DNA of 25,000 nucleotides from Glandiceps talaboti (GCF_964340395.1 NC_135564.1:972501-997500), one strand, 5' to 3'. Positions 1 to 10,576 are shown, numbered from the stretch's first letter. The notes: generated by a model not told the origin, from the sequence alone. Numbers and translations: made by a program.

Positions 1-61
1 AAAATGACCATTTTCGGTGAAAAATTCGTTAACCGTTACACCCATTTCCCCTTCATAGTTT

Positions 62-104
62 AACCATAGACCCTCCACCCACAGTGGGTGGAGGGTCTGT
101 GGTT
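62..104. repeat. 43-nt near-perfect palindrome
   Basis: Two 21-nt arms (62-82 and 84-104) are reverse complements around a single central base at 83. The only mismatch is at position 99, and it would be a G-U wobble in RNA. The arm contains CCCTCCACCCAC and its complement. No gene lies beside it. Arms this long do not arise by chance in 25 kb, so this is either a foldback repeat, the end of a small DNA transposon, or a transcribed hairpin. Confidence 0.85.
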
Positions 105-870
105 TGACAAGGCTTTAAACGTGTGACCTTGTTGGTGGCAATGGTAAAAACAAAGAATAACGGGGTCGAGTAAATAAGTTGGGGTTTCAGTGATGTTATG
201 AGTTGATGATACCCGTTACAATCATATTTTAACACCTGGATAGATATTGAAGAGTACATATGGGATTATGTGCCAGTGTTCTTAAAATACTTGTCGACGT
301 GGTGTTAATAGACGTTGGACAGCAGGTGTCCCACAGGTGTGGATTCTCCGGACATCTAACATTGTGTGTATTCCACCTCTTATCTCATTTTGAACAGTTT
401 TGTTGAGTGTGAAGCACTTTGTAGGTCTTGTTGCAGCGTTAACAACTTACAAATATGTGAAACTAATACACACGACTGAACAGGTGTTCAAAGAAATTGG
501 CCTGTGTGTTGTCAAGGTACACCTTCTCGCCAGGGGGTAAGATAATGTGCTACTTAGAGCTTTCAAATGTCCCAAATTACACCGCTAACTTCCATAACTA
601 ACAGTCTATCTTTATCCAACCCTTCTAGGATTTTTCCCATTCTCAAATAAAATTACAATTAACTTTCATCAAAAAATGTTTAATAAATATTCTTAACAAG
701 AGCGACTTGGAAATAACAATGGGGGTATTAAAACATATTAATCCTTGTCAAACAATCATATCTATGTGATCGAACTTAATAACCTAGACAAATATAAAGT
801 AGATTGCTACCGTATTGAACGTAGCCATAGTGCTTAAAACTAGAGTAACAGGTAACTGATATGTTTTAAA
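105..870. other. AT-rich spacer, no gene seen
   Basis: Only short open frames occur here, none with recognisable protein character. I see no RNA gene or repeat. Confidence 0.6.
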
Positions 871-914
871 TACATACATACATACATACATACATACATA
901 CATACATACATACA

Positions 915-962
<48 letters not shown>

Positions 963-1030
963 CATACATACATACATACATACATACATACATACATACA
1001 TACATACATACATACTCACTCAATCAATCG
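871..1030. repeat. Compound microsatellite (CATA)n-(CGCA)n-(CA)n-(CATA)n
   Basis: CATA repeats run from 871, change to CGCA repeats (about 913-948), then CA, then CATA again to about 1014, with a short CTCA/ATCA tail. The open frame across it on the minus strand is a by-product of a tetranucleotide with few stop codons. Confidence 0.95.
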
Positions 1031-1244
1031 CATTAGTTCTTATACACGAACGTAACGATAATTATATATCACATCGCCAGCCTAAAGTCTATGCAACTCA
1101 AGTCAATTCAATGAACATTCGTTCACAAACACTCATAAAGAAAGTCTTTTAATCTACAAATGAAGTCCCAGACAAGCAACAGAAAGATCACACAATTCAT
1201 CGACTAAAACGATGAAGTATTGAGCAATCCATCATTATTGCCCT

Positions 1245-1853
1245 GTGGGTCATTTTATATGAAAATAAAATTTCACAAGGACTTGATTTTAATACTTTGT
1301 AGCTAAGTACCCCACACAGCGATTTTTTATTGCATAGTATGCTTTTAAAAGGGTGATGAATCGTCATAAACCCCGTATGTATTTATGGTATACGTCATTG
1401 TATTAAATGTATAACGTTGAATTATTGCTTTAGTAGTAAATCTGAAGACATATTTCAAACCCTGGATTTTTCCACCCAGGGTGATCATTCGACATTCATC
1501 GCCACACACAAAAAAACATGTAAGTAAATTGATTATAATGATCTAAGGTAGTTAGCTCTTTCAGATTTCATCGCCAGGAGGCTGAATATTTGTACATGCA
1601 CTTGGTCGTTTTATGAACAGTTTTTCCAAGTAGCATTAACTATTTCCGTTTAAGAAAAGTCTTCTAAAAGTTCATTTATTGAGTGTGTATGTATACCTGA
1701 ATTGAAGACTTCTGGTCAATAAGGTCATTGGACTGGACCACTTAAGTTGATAAGTATGGGCTTGCTTAGACACAATACATTAGTATGTTGTGTACATCTA
1801 GGTGGCCTAGTTTATCAACCATTGTATATCATGCTTTTTATAAAATGACCCAC
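1245..1853. mobile_element. Possible small TIR element (non-autonomous DNA transposon)
   Basis: A perfect 15-bp inverted pair, GTGGGTCATTTTATA at 1245-1259 and its reverse complement at 1839-1853, bounds about 600 bp of non-coding DNA. A 15-bp exact inverted match at this distance is unlikely by chance. No clear target-site duplication flanks it, and the similarity does not extend past 15 bp, so it may instead be two unrelated copies of a dispersed word. The interior has a small hairpin (1459-1482) and no coding sequence. Confidence 0.4.
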
Positions 1854-1937
1854 TTTTGTTGTTCTGATTTTCATTCAATTCATCTGTCAATATACAGCTC
1901 GAGGGGAAGAATCAAGCCATGACATTGGTCAGTCGAA

Positions 1938-2256
1938 GATTATCAGTTAGTTACTTCTCGCTATAAGATTGTCAGTTAGTTACTCCTAGCTGCTAGATTA
2001 TCAGTTAGTTACTCCTCGCTATAAGATTGTCAGTTAGTTACTCCTAGCTGCTAGATTATCAGTTAGTTACTCCTCGCTATAAGATTGTCAGTTAGTTACT
2101 CCTCGCTGCTAGATTATCAGTTAGTTACTCCTCGCTGTAAGATTATCAGTTAGTTACTCCTCGCTATAAGATTATCAGTTAGTCACTCCTCGCTATAAGA
2201 TTATCAGTTAGTTACTCCTCGCTGTAAGGTTATCAATTAGTTACTCCTCGTTATTT
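1938..2256. repeat. Minisatellite, 29-bp unit, 11 copies
   Basis: Eleven head-to-tail copies of a 29-bp unit fill the interval exactly (319 bp). The conserved core is ATCAGTTAGTTACTCCTCGC. Copies 1-6 alternate between GATTATC...CTATAA and GATTGTC...CTGCTA forms, giving a 58-bp higher-order unit repeated three times. Copies 7-11 are mostly one form, and the last copy is degenerate. No CRISPR-like spacers occur: the units abut. Confidence 0.95.
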
Positions 2257-2651
2257 GTGAATGTTGTTGTTCATATACTATGTTGGGTTGTGATCCACTT
2301 TGTCCTATACGATAATCCAAAGACCAAAGGTGTTTGGTGTTCCCGCACACCCATGCGACTTGTATGGTAATTTCGTATTTTTTTTCAAGTCGCCTTTATC
2401 TGTAAAATGTTATATTTCAAGTTGAAATCAAATAATTTGTAGACAGTAAGACTAAGATACGATCATACGCCTCCTGTCCTTATTGAACAGACTTTACAGT
2501 ATGCGTACTTTAAATCTCCAATATTGTGTTTTTTTCTGGAATTTGAGTCAGATATGTGAGAAACTGTTTCCTTGCATCGAAAGTGTTCTTGCAGATATGA
2601 ATTTATACTTTAAAAGTTTGTGTGACTCAGAAAAAGAATCTGGGTAGCATT
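2257..2651. other. Spacer, nothing recognised
   Basis: Non-coding AT-rich sequence with only short open frames and no repeats I could identify. Confidence 0.55.
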
Positions 2652-2719
2652 TTCTTTCTGTTTGTTTGATAAATTATCAATACGAACAAGCAGACAGAAA
2701 GAAGACTCCCCCCCCCCCC
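2652..2719. repeat. Imperfect hairpin followed by poly-C
   Basis: TTCTTTCTGT at 2652-2661 pairs with ACAGAAAGAA at 2694-2703. An inner stem, TTGATAA/TTATCAA, spans 2666-2680. Twelve cytosines follow at 2708-2719. The structure could be a decayed foldback element; no target duplication is evident. Confidence 0.5.
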
Positions 2720-2793
2720 ATGTCTCATAATCCAATCAGATAGAACGAATTGGACCGATTTTTTTCTGTCCGACAGTGTTTGGTAATCAACCC

Positions 2794-2812
2794 GACAAAA
2801 AGAATTTTTGTC
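2794..2812. repeat. Short perfect hairpin
   Basis: GACAAAAA and TTTTTGTC flank a 3-nt loop. It lies between two imperfect copies of a TCTG...TTTGGTAATCAA phrase at about 2766-2790 and 2823-2842, suggesting a small local duplication. Confidence 0.45.
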
Positions 2813-2930
2813 ACATTTTCATTCTGCCTGTTTGGTAATCAATTCAAAGAACCAGAGCAACCCAAATTCTCATTGTGATTCTGTCCTTGCCTGCAGATTT
2901 TACACCAACCAAGTTTGGTGCAATATCTGC

Positions 2931-4400
2931 TTAATGAACTCGAGTCGGGCTATAGTGCAGTTTACAGCACATTCACACCAATCATATGTTTATTTTTTTG
3001 GTTAAACATAACATTTGTCGGTCAAATATCATTAAAAGCAGCTGAGTAACAAGCTGAATCTTTACACATCTGAAAGTGTTGAGAAGATTACTATTATGAA
3101 TGGAGAGCCAATACACCTGTGCGTGGTCACAAATTAGCCAATCGGGTTTGAGGATGTGCACACAAATTAGCAAGTCATTGCGAGCAACAGGCCAGTGATT
3201 GGCCAATTCATTTTTAACCACGTGGCACTTATGCTACTCCTATACTACTGAGGAACACATGTTTCCGTCAATTTTGTCACAGAGTTTTAGTTTTTAATGA
3301 AAGCACGTGTCGCCGGTTGGCACTGTACCGTCACTTGTTTTCCTACAAGTACTGTTAAAAGTGTTTCGCTGTTTGTAGAGATAGTAATCTAGTTTGGTTT
3401 CTTCACGATTTCGGGAACAGACTGGTGAGTAAAATTCTCGTGACCTCTGATTTTTTACACCTTCTAAAATGTTTGTTTTCGTCCACAAGACCCGAAGTCG
3501 GCTCTGCGTGCCTCAACATCCCATGTGATTTCACTAACCAATGAGCTATCGCTATTGTTAGCGCGGGTCTTTACTATTATTGGACGTTTTTCAAAATCTG
3601 TATCGCACTCGAACATTTTGTCTGATATTATGTTTTCTCTTCATTTACCAACTTCTTAAATTTTCAAAAGCTACGAAAATCACCAGTTAGAGACACCAAT
3701 TTACCACTATTTTCGCCCTAATGTTTTGGTGTATGATTGTATGATTAATACGTCGATTCATATTTGCCACTGACTTTGGTGTTAAAGTTATTCGACTTCC
3801 AAAACGACCTTGAATTTGATCAGCATGTATTTTTGTGGTTTTGATGGGAGCAAGGTATAGGTATAGACTGTAAGATACGTCGTGCTGTTCAGCCCTATCA
3901 CTAGTATCAGGTGAGTGCTGACTGATAGCGTGACACGAATGTCTGTATCTTACAAACTAGGTATAGGCATTGACATCTACTTTCCACTCAATAGGTGTAC
4001 AGTTTGACACAACATGTAGTTACAATAATTGCAGTGTTCCCTTTTTGTTTGTGGGTTCTCGCTTTCTGTTTTTGAGCTTTTTATTGTTCTTGGATTTGAG
4101 CTAAAGTTAGTTTTGGGTACAAATCACGAAGAATAAAAAGTCAAAACGAAAACCTAATGCGACAATTATTACATCTATGTTTGAAACATAATACTTAAAA
4201 AACTAATATACATGCACTAGTATATCACATTCTGTGCGTTGTGCAATTTTTGACAAGATGTCCAATGCAAATGCAAAATTTTTCTAGTGTAGAGCATTGT
4301 CGTGTGCATCGAACTGTCAAGTCCAATATCTGGATATTACATCATACCGTGCAATATACTACACAGAGTCGATGTAGTCACGTAAATAATGCACTCGTGA
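2931..4400. repeat. Interspersed repeat, copy A (partner of 18120-21445)
   Basis: This segment aligns in direct orientation with 18120-21445. Shared landmarks, in the same order, are: the 27-nt start word (2931-2957 against 18120-18146, 2 differences); a 24-nt exact match at 3186-3209 against 19968-19991; the CTGGTGAGT site (3421-3430 against 20151-20160); a GCATTGACATCTAC word; and the TGTAGAGCATTGT...ATATCTGGATATT words near its end. It carries no long open frame. The family is unrecognised; it may be a large non-autonomous transposon or an old duplicated non-coding unit. Ends are approximate. Confidence 0.8.
3862..3958. mobile_element. Foldback (MITE-like) insertion in copy A
   Basis: About 97 bp lie between two copies of AGGTATAGG (3853-3861 and 3959-3967). 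The insert ends in inverted TGTAAGATAC (3869-3878) and GTATCTTACA (3945-3954), and internal arms CTATCA/TGATAG pair further in. Copy B has a single AGGTGTAT at the matching place (about 21049) followed by the same GCATTGACATCTAC word, so B is the empty site. An 8-9 bp duplication fits hAT, Merlin or Mutator-like elements; the superfamily is inferred only from that length. Confidence 0.7.
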
Positions 4401-4477
4401 CACAAAGATTTTACACACGTGAAATGGTGTAAGACTTAGTGTTAATATGTTCACTCACTAGAATATGTATGAGGATG

Positions 4478-4480
<3 letters not shown>

Positions 4481-4560
<80 letters not shown>

Positions 4561-4619
4561 GAGAGAGAGAGAGATGGGAGGGAGAGAGAGGGGGGAGAGG
4601 GGAGGGAGGGAGAGAGAGA
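4481..4619. repeat. (GA)n microsatellite with G-rich end
   Basis: A pure GA tract runs to about 4573 with one GGG interruption, then degenerates into GGGA/GAGG blocks. Open frames on both strands across it (RERERE or SLSLSL) are repeat artefacts. Confidence 0.95.
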
Positions 4620-4761
4620 CAGCGAGCAAGCAATGCATTCCTTCAAATATGGATCTTGAAACAGTGGTATGCTTTGATTTTATATAACATATTTTGTACA
4701 AAAAACAGTATAACTAGTAATAGACACCGTTTAAGATAGTGTACGCCTTATTGACGTTTAG

Positions 4762-4777
4762 ACGAGCAGCTGCTCGT
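4762..4777. repeat. 16-bp perfect palindrome with E-box
   Basis: ACGAGCAGCTGCTCGT is self-complementary and centred on CAGCTG, a bHLH-type E-box. One such palindrome in 25 kb is not surprising by chance. Confidence 0.35.
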
Positions 4778-5129
4778 AATTCTAACCTTAGTGTTGAAAC
4801 AATATCATTGAGTTGAGGCCATGGCTGTCACAATATATTTTACTTCTTTTCATTTTTCATGCCAGTATCCTTTCAGCTTTCTATAATATAAGACAATTAT
4901 TCCCTGTTCAAAGTCAGAACAAGACAATAGAAATACTAGTGATAAAATACCGGACATTATACACCCCAAGGCAATATAATAATGAATGTTATCAACGGAA
5001 GCGCGAAAGTGAATTAGCTACATGGGTTTCTGTAACTTTACATTTTTAATATACGACATCATAGATTTCATATTATGTGTTCATTATATCTGTCTAGCGA
5101 CTAGTTAACCTCTTGAAGTCAAATGAATT

Positions 5130-5716
5130 ATGGGTATCAAGGAGGTTTTGAGGAAAACCGCCACGCGTGCCATTCATTTGAAAACAATACAGGGTGTGTC
5201 CCTATATGAAATGTTCATTTCGAATGGTTGGAAAATCAAAGAAGTTGCCGCAGTTACCATGGTGATGTGTTCGTGTTGGAGACAGAAATACGTGGGCCAA
5301 ACTACATGCTTGAAAGTCCAAAATCCCGCCACATTACTTAAGATAGATTATCCCTTAATTCATAATATGACGTGTCTTCCGGTGATTCATATTGCCTTCG
5401 GGTATCAGACAGTATTTGGGTAAAAAAGTCTTTGTACCCACGCTGTCCAACCGAAGTTGAGGACGTACTTTTCTGGATGCACGCTCCAGATCATTCATTG
5501 GTCAATCCATCATGCCCCACGCGAACACATCAAGTCACGCGGTTTCGCTTGCATGCATTTCAATCCATCGTACGCGGAACGGTGCGTTTCTTCGCCATCG
5601 GCAATCTAAGCATCTATTATCCGAAATCCAACTGTGTGAGACGGAGTTTTCCCAAGCCGATGGTTTCGCAAAGCGGTAAAAAGCTGAGAGAGTGCTTTGT
5701 TTGCTGTTACGCATGA
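5130..5716 (+). other. CpG-dense patch with two overlapping open frames, unrecognised
   Basis: Frame 1 (5130-5423, 97 codons) overlaps frame 2 (5372-5716, 114 codons) in a different phase, so about 590 bp is open with a single frame change. I recognise no domain in either translation, and there is no obvious signal peptide or membrane segment. The distal part, about 5520-5680, holds roughly 17 CpG dinucleotides by hand count, far above the surrounding sequence. It also has an inverted CCAAT box (ATTGG near 5497) and two copies of CAATCCATC. It may be a promoter-like CpG island, a recently inserted element not yet depleted of CpG, or a decayed coding exon. A real protein gene is possible but not supported. 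Confidence 0.25.
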
Positions 5717-6619
5717 CAACTCATCGGGAAAGTTTTTGTGAGTTTTAAAAGCACACTCGCGGAAAATTTATGCCATATACCTTTTGACTCGAAACTATTT
5801 CATTGGCAGCTCTACCATTGTATGTTAATCAAATAAAATGCCTGTGAGCACAAAATTCGAGTAACTTTTTTCTTTTCTATAGTGAGAAAATTTGTACGAC
5901 CTTGTGGCCATATGGGAACTCTGTACTAGTTGAGCCTCGTTCTGGTAAGGTGCGCGTCACACCGGATCACACCACCCAAGCATGCAATATTACTGCTGTC
6001 TTTTATACCACTACAATACCGTTAGCCTCTTCGCTCTAATTACAACAACCATTAACCCATTTTTTTCGAGAAACACGCAATAAAACAGATAATTGCAGAC
6101 AGGATCTTAATACCTAGTAGTTATCCTGCAAACACGTAGGAGAACGAAATTACAGTGAACTCTCCACCTTTGTTGTATGGTTTTGATGCCAACTGAATTT
6201 AGTGTTGTAATTCTTTCCTGACGACATCTCGTTTACTTTGACAGGCCTGGAAAAGCAATTTAAGTGAATATATTATCTTTAAATACAGGACGAATGATAT
6301 GGTATACTATGAAATATCTTCTTGCCTGTGGCTTTAATTGTCACTCAACACTGTTGAAATGCAAGCAAATCATATTATTTGCATAATCCATTTTTGAGAG
6401 AAGTTACAAGTTAGTATGAGTGAAATGTGTCCAAAAAAGACACTAAAATTTAATATTGTTTGAAAGGATCTTTGACCCACCTTTTCACTAGGAATGTAAT
6501 AGTGTATAAACGGGCTTACGAGTCTATTGTTGTACATTCTATAACATTTTACTAGGTCACCATGGTCTATCCATAGATGATCGTGGCCACTCTAAGACTG
6601 GGATCAGAATTTACAGAAA
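5717..6619. other. Spacer, no gene seen
   Basis: AT-rich sequence with only short open frames. I found no repeats or RNA genes in it. Confidence 0.55.
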
Positions 6620-6697
6620 GGGGGGGGGGGCTGGGGAGAAATTGAGGGGGAGCAAGGGGGGGGGACAAAAATTCTGATGGTCTGAAAGGGGGGGGGG
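6620..6697 (+). repeat. Cluster of long G runs (G-quadruplex potential)
   Basis: G runs of 11 (6620-6630), 4, 5, 9 (6656-6664) and 10 (6688-6697) occur within 80 bp on the plus strand. The phrases before the first and last runs (AATTTACAGAAAG and ATTCTGATGGTCTGAAAG) are loosely alike, suggesting a local duplication. The spacing satisfies the usual four-run G4 rule. Confidence 0.7.
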
Positions 6698-6841
6698 TCG
6701 AAATATTTTGCTCATGATTTGAACCAAATTAAACCTCAGAAGCGGTCGTTCACCGAGTAAATTAACAGATTTCTTGCGGCTTGGCCACAATTACTTCTAC
6801 AACCTGTATTCGGTGATGACTTGTGTACGTGTATGCCTTAC

Positions 6842-6869
6842 TCTGTCTGTCTGTCTGTCTGTCTGTCTG

Positions 6870-6943
<74 letters not shown>

Positions 6944-6945
6944 CC
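6842..6945. repeat. (TCTG)n-(TC)n microsatellite
   Basis: About seven TCTG units are followed by an uninterrupted TC tract to 6941 and a short C run. Overlapping open frames are artefacts of the repeat. Confidence 0.95.
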
Positions 6946-7163
6946 TAGAGACTTTTTTGAACATTCAAACCTCAGAAGCAGTCATTTACCTTGTACTTTA
7001 CAAAACTGTTCACATCATTTACCTACCTATTTATACAATTAATTATGAGGCAGTCAATGGCCAAGCGAATGTGCGTGTCTGCCAAAATATCTCTGTATAA
7101 GTTAAAGTGTAGGTAATATAGCCATACAGCTGTATAATTATATGTTGAGAGAAAAATTGGGTA

Positions 7164-7493
7164 TTGAAGACAATTTTCAAGTACTATATTGTTTTCGATA
7201 ATGTGTATAGTTTGAAATTGTACGCCATTGAAATGGCCTCCTACATGTCCTTTTTTTCAAAAATGTGCTTACCATGGGAGAGGGACACGCCCTTCCACAC
7301 CCTCCCCACTAGCTATCATATGGGATGCTGTTTCTGCCCAGAATTAAGATTGAAAGAGAAAACTCTGCTGGCAAAGTATTTCCAAGTACAGGTTACAGCC
7401 CAATGTGAGACCTTTTCGGAAAGCCCACATCAATTTGTAAAGAAATTTCTCCGCACGTTATGTATGGACGCTGAAGTTGATTTCCACTGTTAG
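7164..7493 (+). other. Open frame of 109 codons, not recognised, probably not a gene
   Basis: The frame runs from an ATG at 7164 to a stop at 7491. The second half is rich in Cys and charged residues, with no motif I know. There is no clear splice signal or promoter, and the next feature is a minisatellite. A chance frame in a slightly less AT-rich stretch is the simplest reading. Confidence 0.12.
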
Positions 7494-7515
7494 TTTACAG
7501 TCACTGTGTGTATTG

Positions 7516-8625
7516 TAGTGGGGTGTATTGGTTTGGTAAGCTAAGGTGTATATCAAGGGAAGGTTTGGTTGGCTAAGGTGTCTATGGCAAGGTACGGTTT
7601 GGTTGGCTAAGGTGTCTATGGCAAGGTACGGTTTGGTTGGCTAAGGTGTCTATGGCAAGGTACGGTTTGGTTGGCTAAGGTGTCTATGGCAAGGTACGGT
7701 TTGGTTGGCTAAGGTGTCTATGGCAAGGGAAGGTTTGGTTGGCTAAGGTGTCTATGGCAAGGTACGGTTTGGTTGGCTAAGGTGTATATCAAGGGAAGGT
7801 TTGGTAAGCTAAGGTGTCTATGGCAAGGTACGGTTTGGTTGGCTAAGGTGTCTATGGCAAGGTACGGTTTGGTTGGCTAAGGTGGCAAGGTACGGTTTGG
7901 TTGGCTAAGGTGTCTATGGCAAGGTACGGTTTGGTTGGCTAAGGTGTCTATGGCAAGGGAAGGTTTGGTTGGCTAAGGTGTCTATGGCAAGGTACGGTTT
8001 GGTTGGCTAAGGTGTCTATGGCAAGGGAAGGTTTGGTTGGCTAAGGTGGCAAGGTACGGTTTGGTTGGCTAAGGTGTCTATGGCAAGGGAAGGTTTGGTT
8101 GGCTAAGGTGACTATGGCAAGGTACGGTTTGGTTGGCTAAGGTGTCTATGGCAAGGGAAGGTTTGGTTGGCTAAGGTGGCAAGGTACGGTTTGGTTGGCT
8201 AAGGTGGCAAGGTACAGTTTGGTTGGCTAAGGTGTCTATGGTAAGGTACGGTTTGGTTGGCTAAGGTGTCTATGGCAAGGTACGGTTTGGTTGGCTAAGG
8301 TGTCTATGGCAAGGTACGGTTTGGTTGGCTAAGGTGTCTATGGCAAGGTACGGTTTGGTTGGCTAAGGTGTCTATGGCAAGGGAAGGTTTGGTTGGCTAA
8401 GGTGTCTATGGCAAGGGAAGGTTTGGTTGGCTAAGGTGGCAAGGTACAGTTTGGTTGGCTAAGGTGTCTATGGCAAAGTACGGTTTGGTTGGCTAAGGTG
8501 TCTATGGCAAGGTACGGTTTGGTTGGCTAAGGTGTCTATGGCAAGGTACGGTTTGGTTGGCTAAGGTGTCTATGGCAAGGGAAGGTTTGGTTGGCTAAGG
8601 GGTCTATGGCAAGGGAAGGTTTGCT
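7516..8625. repeat. Minisatellite, 34-bp unit, about 33 copies
   Basis: The unit contains GGTTGGCTAAGGTGTCTATG followed by GCAAGGTACGGTTT. Two subtypes are interleaved: GGTACGG and GGGAAGG at the same position. Five copies lack 6 bp (TCTATG) and are 28 bp long. Edge-type copies with GTATATCAAGGG occur at the left end and again near 7780-7815, which points to block duplication inside the array. Thirty-four is not a multiple of three, and the array has no long open frame. Confidence 0.97.
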
Positions 8626-8696
8626 AATCGAAGGAATAACTATCGTACTTCATTACGCTACTAGTGTGCACATGATAACTTCTTAGACATTTATAC

Positions 8697-9246
8697 TGGC
8701 AATATCCATTTTCAATGTTAATCATTCTATATTCTCAATATCCATTTCTAATGTTGACCATTCTATATTCTCAATATCTATTTCTAATGTAGACCATTCT
8801 ATATTCTCAATATCTATTTCTAATGTAGACCTTTCTATATTCTCAATATCCATTTCTAATGTTGATCATTCTATATTCTCAATATCCATTTCTAATGTTG
8901 ACCATTCTATATTCTCAATATCCATTTCTAATGTTGACCATTCTATATTCTCAATATCCATTTCTAATGTTGACCATTCTATATTCTCAATATCCATTTC
9001 TAATGTTGACCATTCTATATTCTCAATATCCATTTCTAATGTTGACAATTCTATATTCTCATCTCAATATCTATTTCTAATGTTGGCCATTCTATATTCT
9101 CAATATCCATTTCTAATGTAGACCATTCTATATTCTCAATATCCATTTCTAATGTAGACCATTCTCTATTCTCAGTATCCATTTCTAATGTAGACCATTC
9201 TATATTCTCAATATCCATGTCTAATGTAGACCATTCTATATTCTAA
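8697..9246. repeat. Minisatellite, 36-bp unit, about 15 copies
   Basis: The core is TCAATATCCATTTCTAATGT, then TGACCATTCTATATTC or TAGACCATTCTATATTC. Because 36 is a multiple of three, long frames are open on both strands: a 12-residue unit MLTILYSQYPFL on plus and STLEMDIENIEW on minus. A 5-bp ATCTC insertion near 9061 breaks the phase. Homogeneous inner copies (about 8850-9050) and variant outer copies are typical of tandem array turnover. Coding is not supported. Confidence 0.96.
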
Positions 9247-10461
9247 ACCCCATGATTAAGTAACGCCTATCCACTTGGTGTAAGTAATGTATAACACCAT
9301 GTTTACATAAGTGTGAATGAGTTTGTGTCGACAGACGGATTTCATTGATTTCTCAAACGGTAGCTGTTAGTTTAACTGACAGACAACTTTTGCAATAGCC
9401 ATTAGAAATAAGACTTAGATTGTATCTATTTGCTACCTTGATATTGAATTATAATATGTGTGCAGGATAATTTTGAAATTTAGATGAACTTCAAACGTTG
9501 GACAGACGAAAAGTCCTTTTTACTAACACATGTAAGCACAGTTGGTCCGCGATGGTTGTCCTAATTTGCATAAATAATGCAGCAATGTTCCCATCACAAT
9601 ACAGTGTTATTCAACAATTGTTCTTAGTGAGTTTATTAAACTTCGAAACAACAGTGGTAATGTTTAGACACCGGTTCCTGGTCTTAACTATGCATATTTT
9701 ATAAAACTATGTGGTTTTTACATAAAGCATGCAAATTTGAATGGCCTTCGTTTTTATGATTTCAGATAAATTAGTGTAAATATGCTTGGAAATGGATTAC
9801 CTATGTGATTTGTTTGTTATGAATCTATAAGTTCCACTTTATTTCCGACAATGTGTCTATTTCAAGTGACTGACGTCTACTGTTATGGCTAGACAGACGC
9901 TATGTATTGTTGTGATGTAGCTTGCCCGCATATCGCAGTAGTGACGCTAATGAAATATATCGAATACGTTCATATGTTGCAGTTTCTGTATGTTTGTTTT
10001 ACACACGGGAGAGAGTGTTAGCATGGGATGGACGTGGCTCTGTCATGTTCGATCTAAGAGCTATCTATCTACAGAAATAAAGTCACATTGTTATGTTCAA
10101 TATTCGGTCTACAAGGTTCTCCTATACATTTTACTCTACATCCCACTGTTTGTCTTGTTGCTCAGATTCCAATACATTTTATTGGTATGGTCTGAAATTT
10201 TTGCTTATCGTAGACTGTGCCTCGGAAATAAGATCTTGTTCTGTTATACTGTGCTCAAGAAAACACAACCCATTGTCAATTGAAGTAAAGGATGACATGA
10301 GAGGTCGTCATTACATATTTTTAAAACAGAGGTCAAAATGTTGTTAGACAATCGGACTAAACGATTTTCTACAGTCTCAACATAAAGTAATGTTAGAATA
10401 ATGTGTATGAACTTTTCTAATTCAGTTCAGTTAGATGTTCTGTATCATTTACTTGCATTGA
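9247..10461. other. Spacer, no gene seen
   Basis: Short overlapping frames at 9498-9704 and 9990-10347 look like chance: hydrophobic, AT-driven residues and no domain. No RNA gene or repeat found. Confidence 0.5.
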
Positions 10462-10513
10462 ATCAACCAACCAAACAATCAATCAATCAATCAGTCAATC
10501 AATCAATCAATCA

Positions 10514-10576
<63 letters not shown>

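Noticed and set aside
1938-2256. CRISPR-like array (29-bp direct repeats)
   Set aside because: Units abut with no variable spacers, no Cas genes are near, and the context is eukaryotic. The same holds for the 34- and 36-bp arrays.
2982-3221. 79-codon minus-strand gene in copy A
   Set aside because: The matching part of copy B is interrupted by the LINE and shows no conserved frame, so this is a chance frame in a repeat.
4411-4701. RE-rich and SL-rich proteins over the GA tract
   Set aside because: Pure microsatellite translation, present on both strands and in several frames.
4762-4777. 16-bp palindrome as a significant regulatory site
   Set aside because: About one such palindrome per several tens of kb is expected by chance; the E-box alone is too common.
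8859-9080. Repetitive peptide genes on both strands of the 36-bp array
   Set aside because: Frames stay open only because the unit is 36 bp. There is no start context, splice site or non-repeat coding part.
9990-10347. Two overlapping frames as a membrane protein gene
   Set aside because: Hydrophobicity comes from AT-rich codons. No clear start, splice signals or homology.
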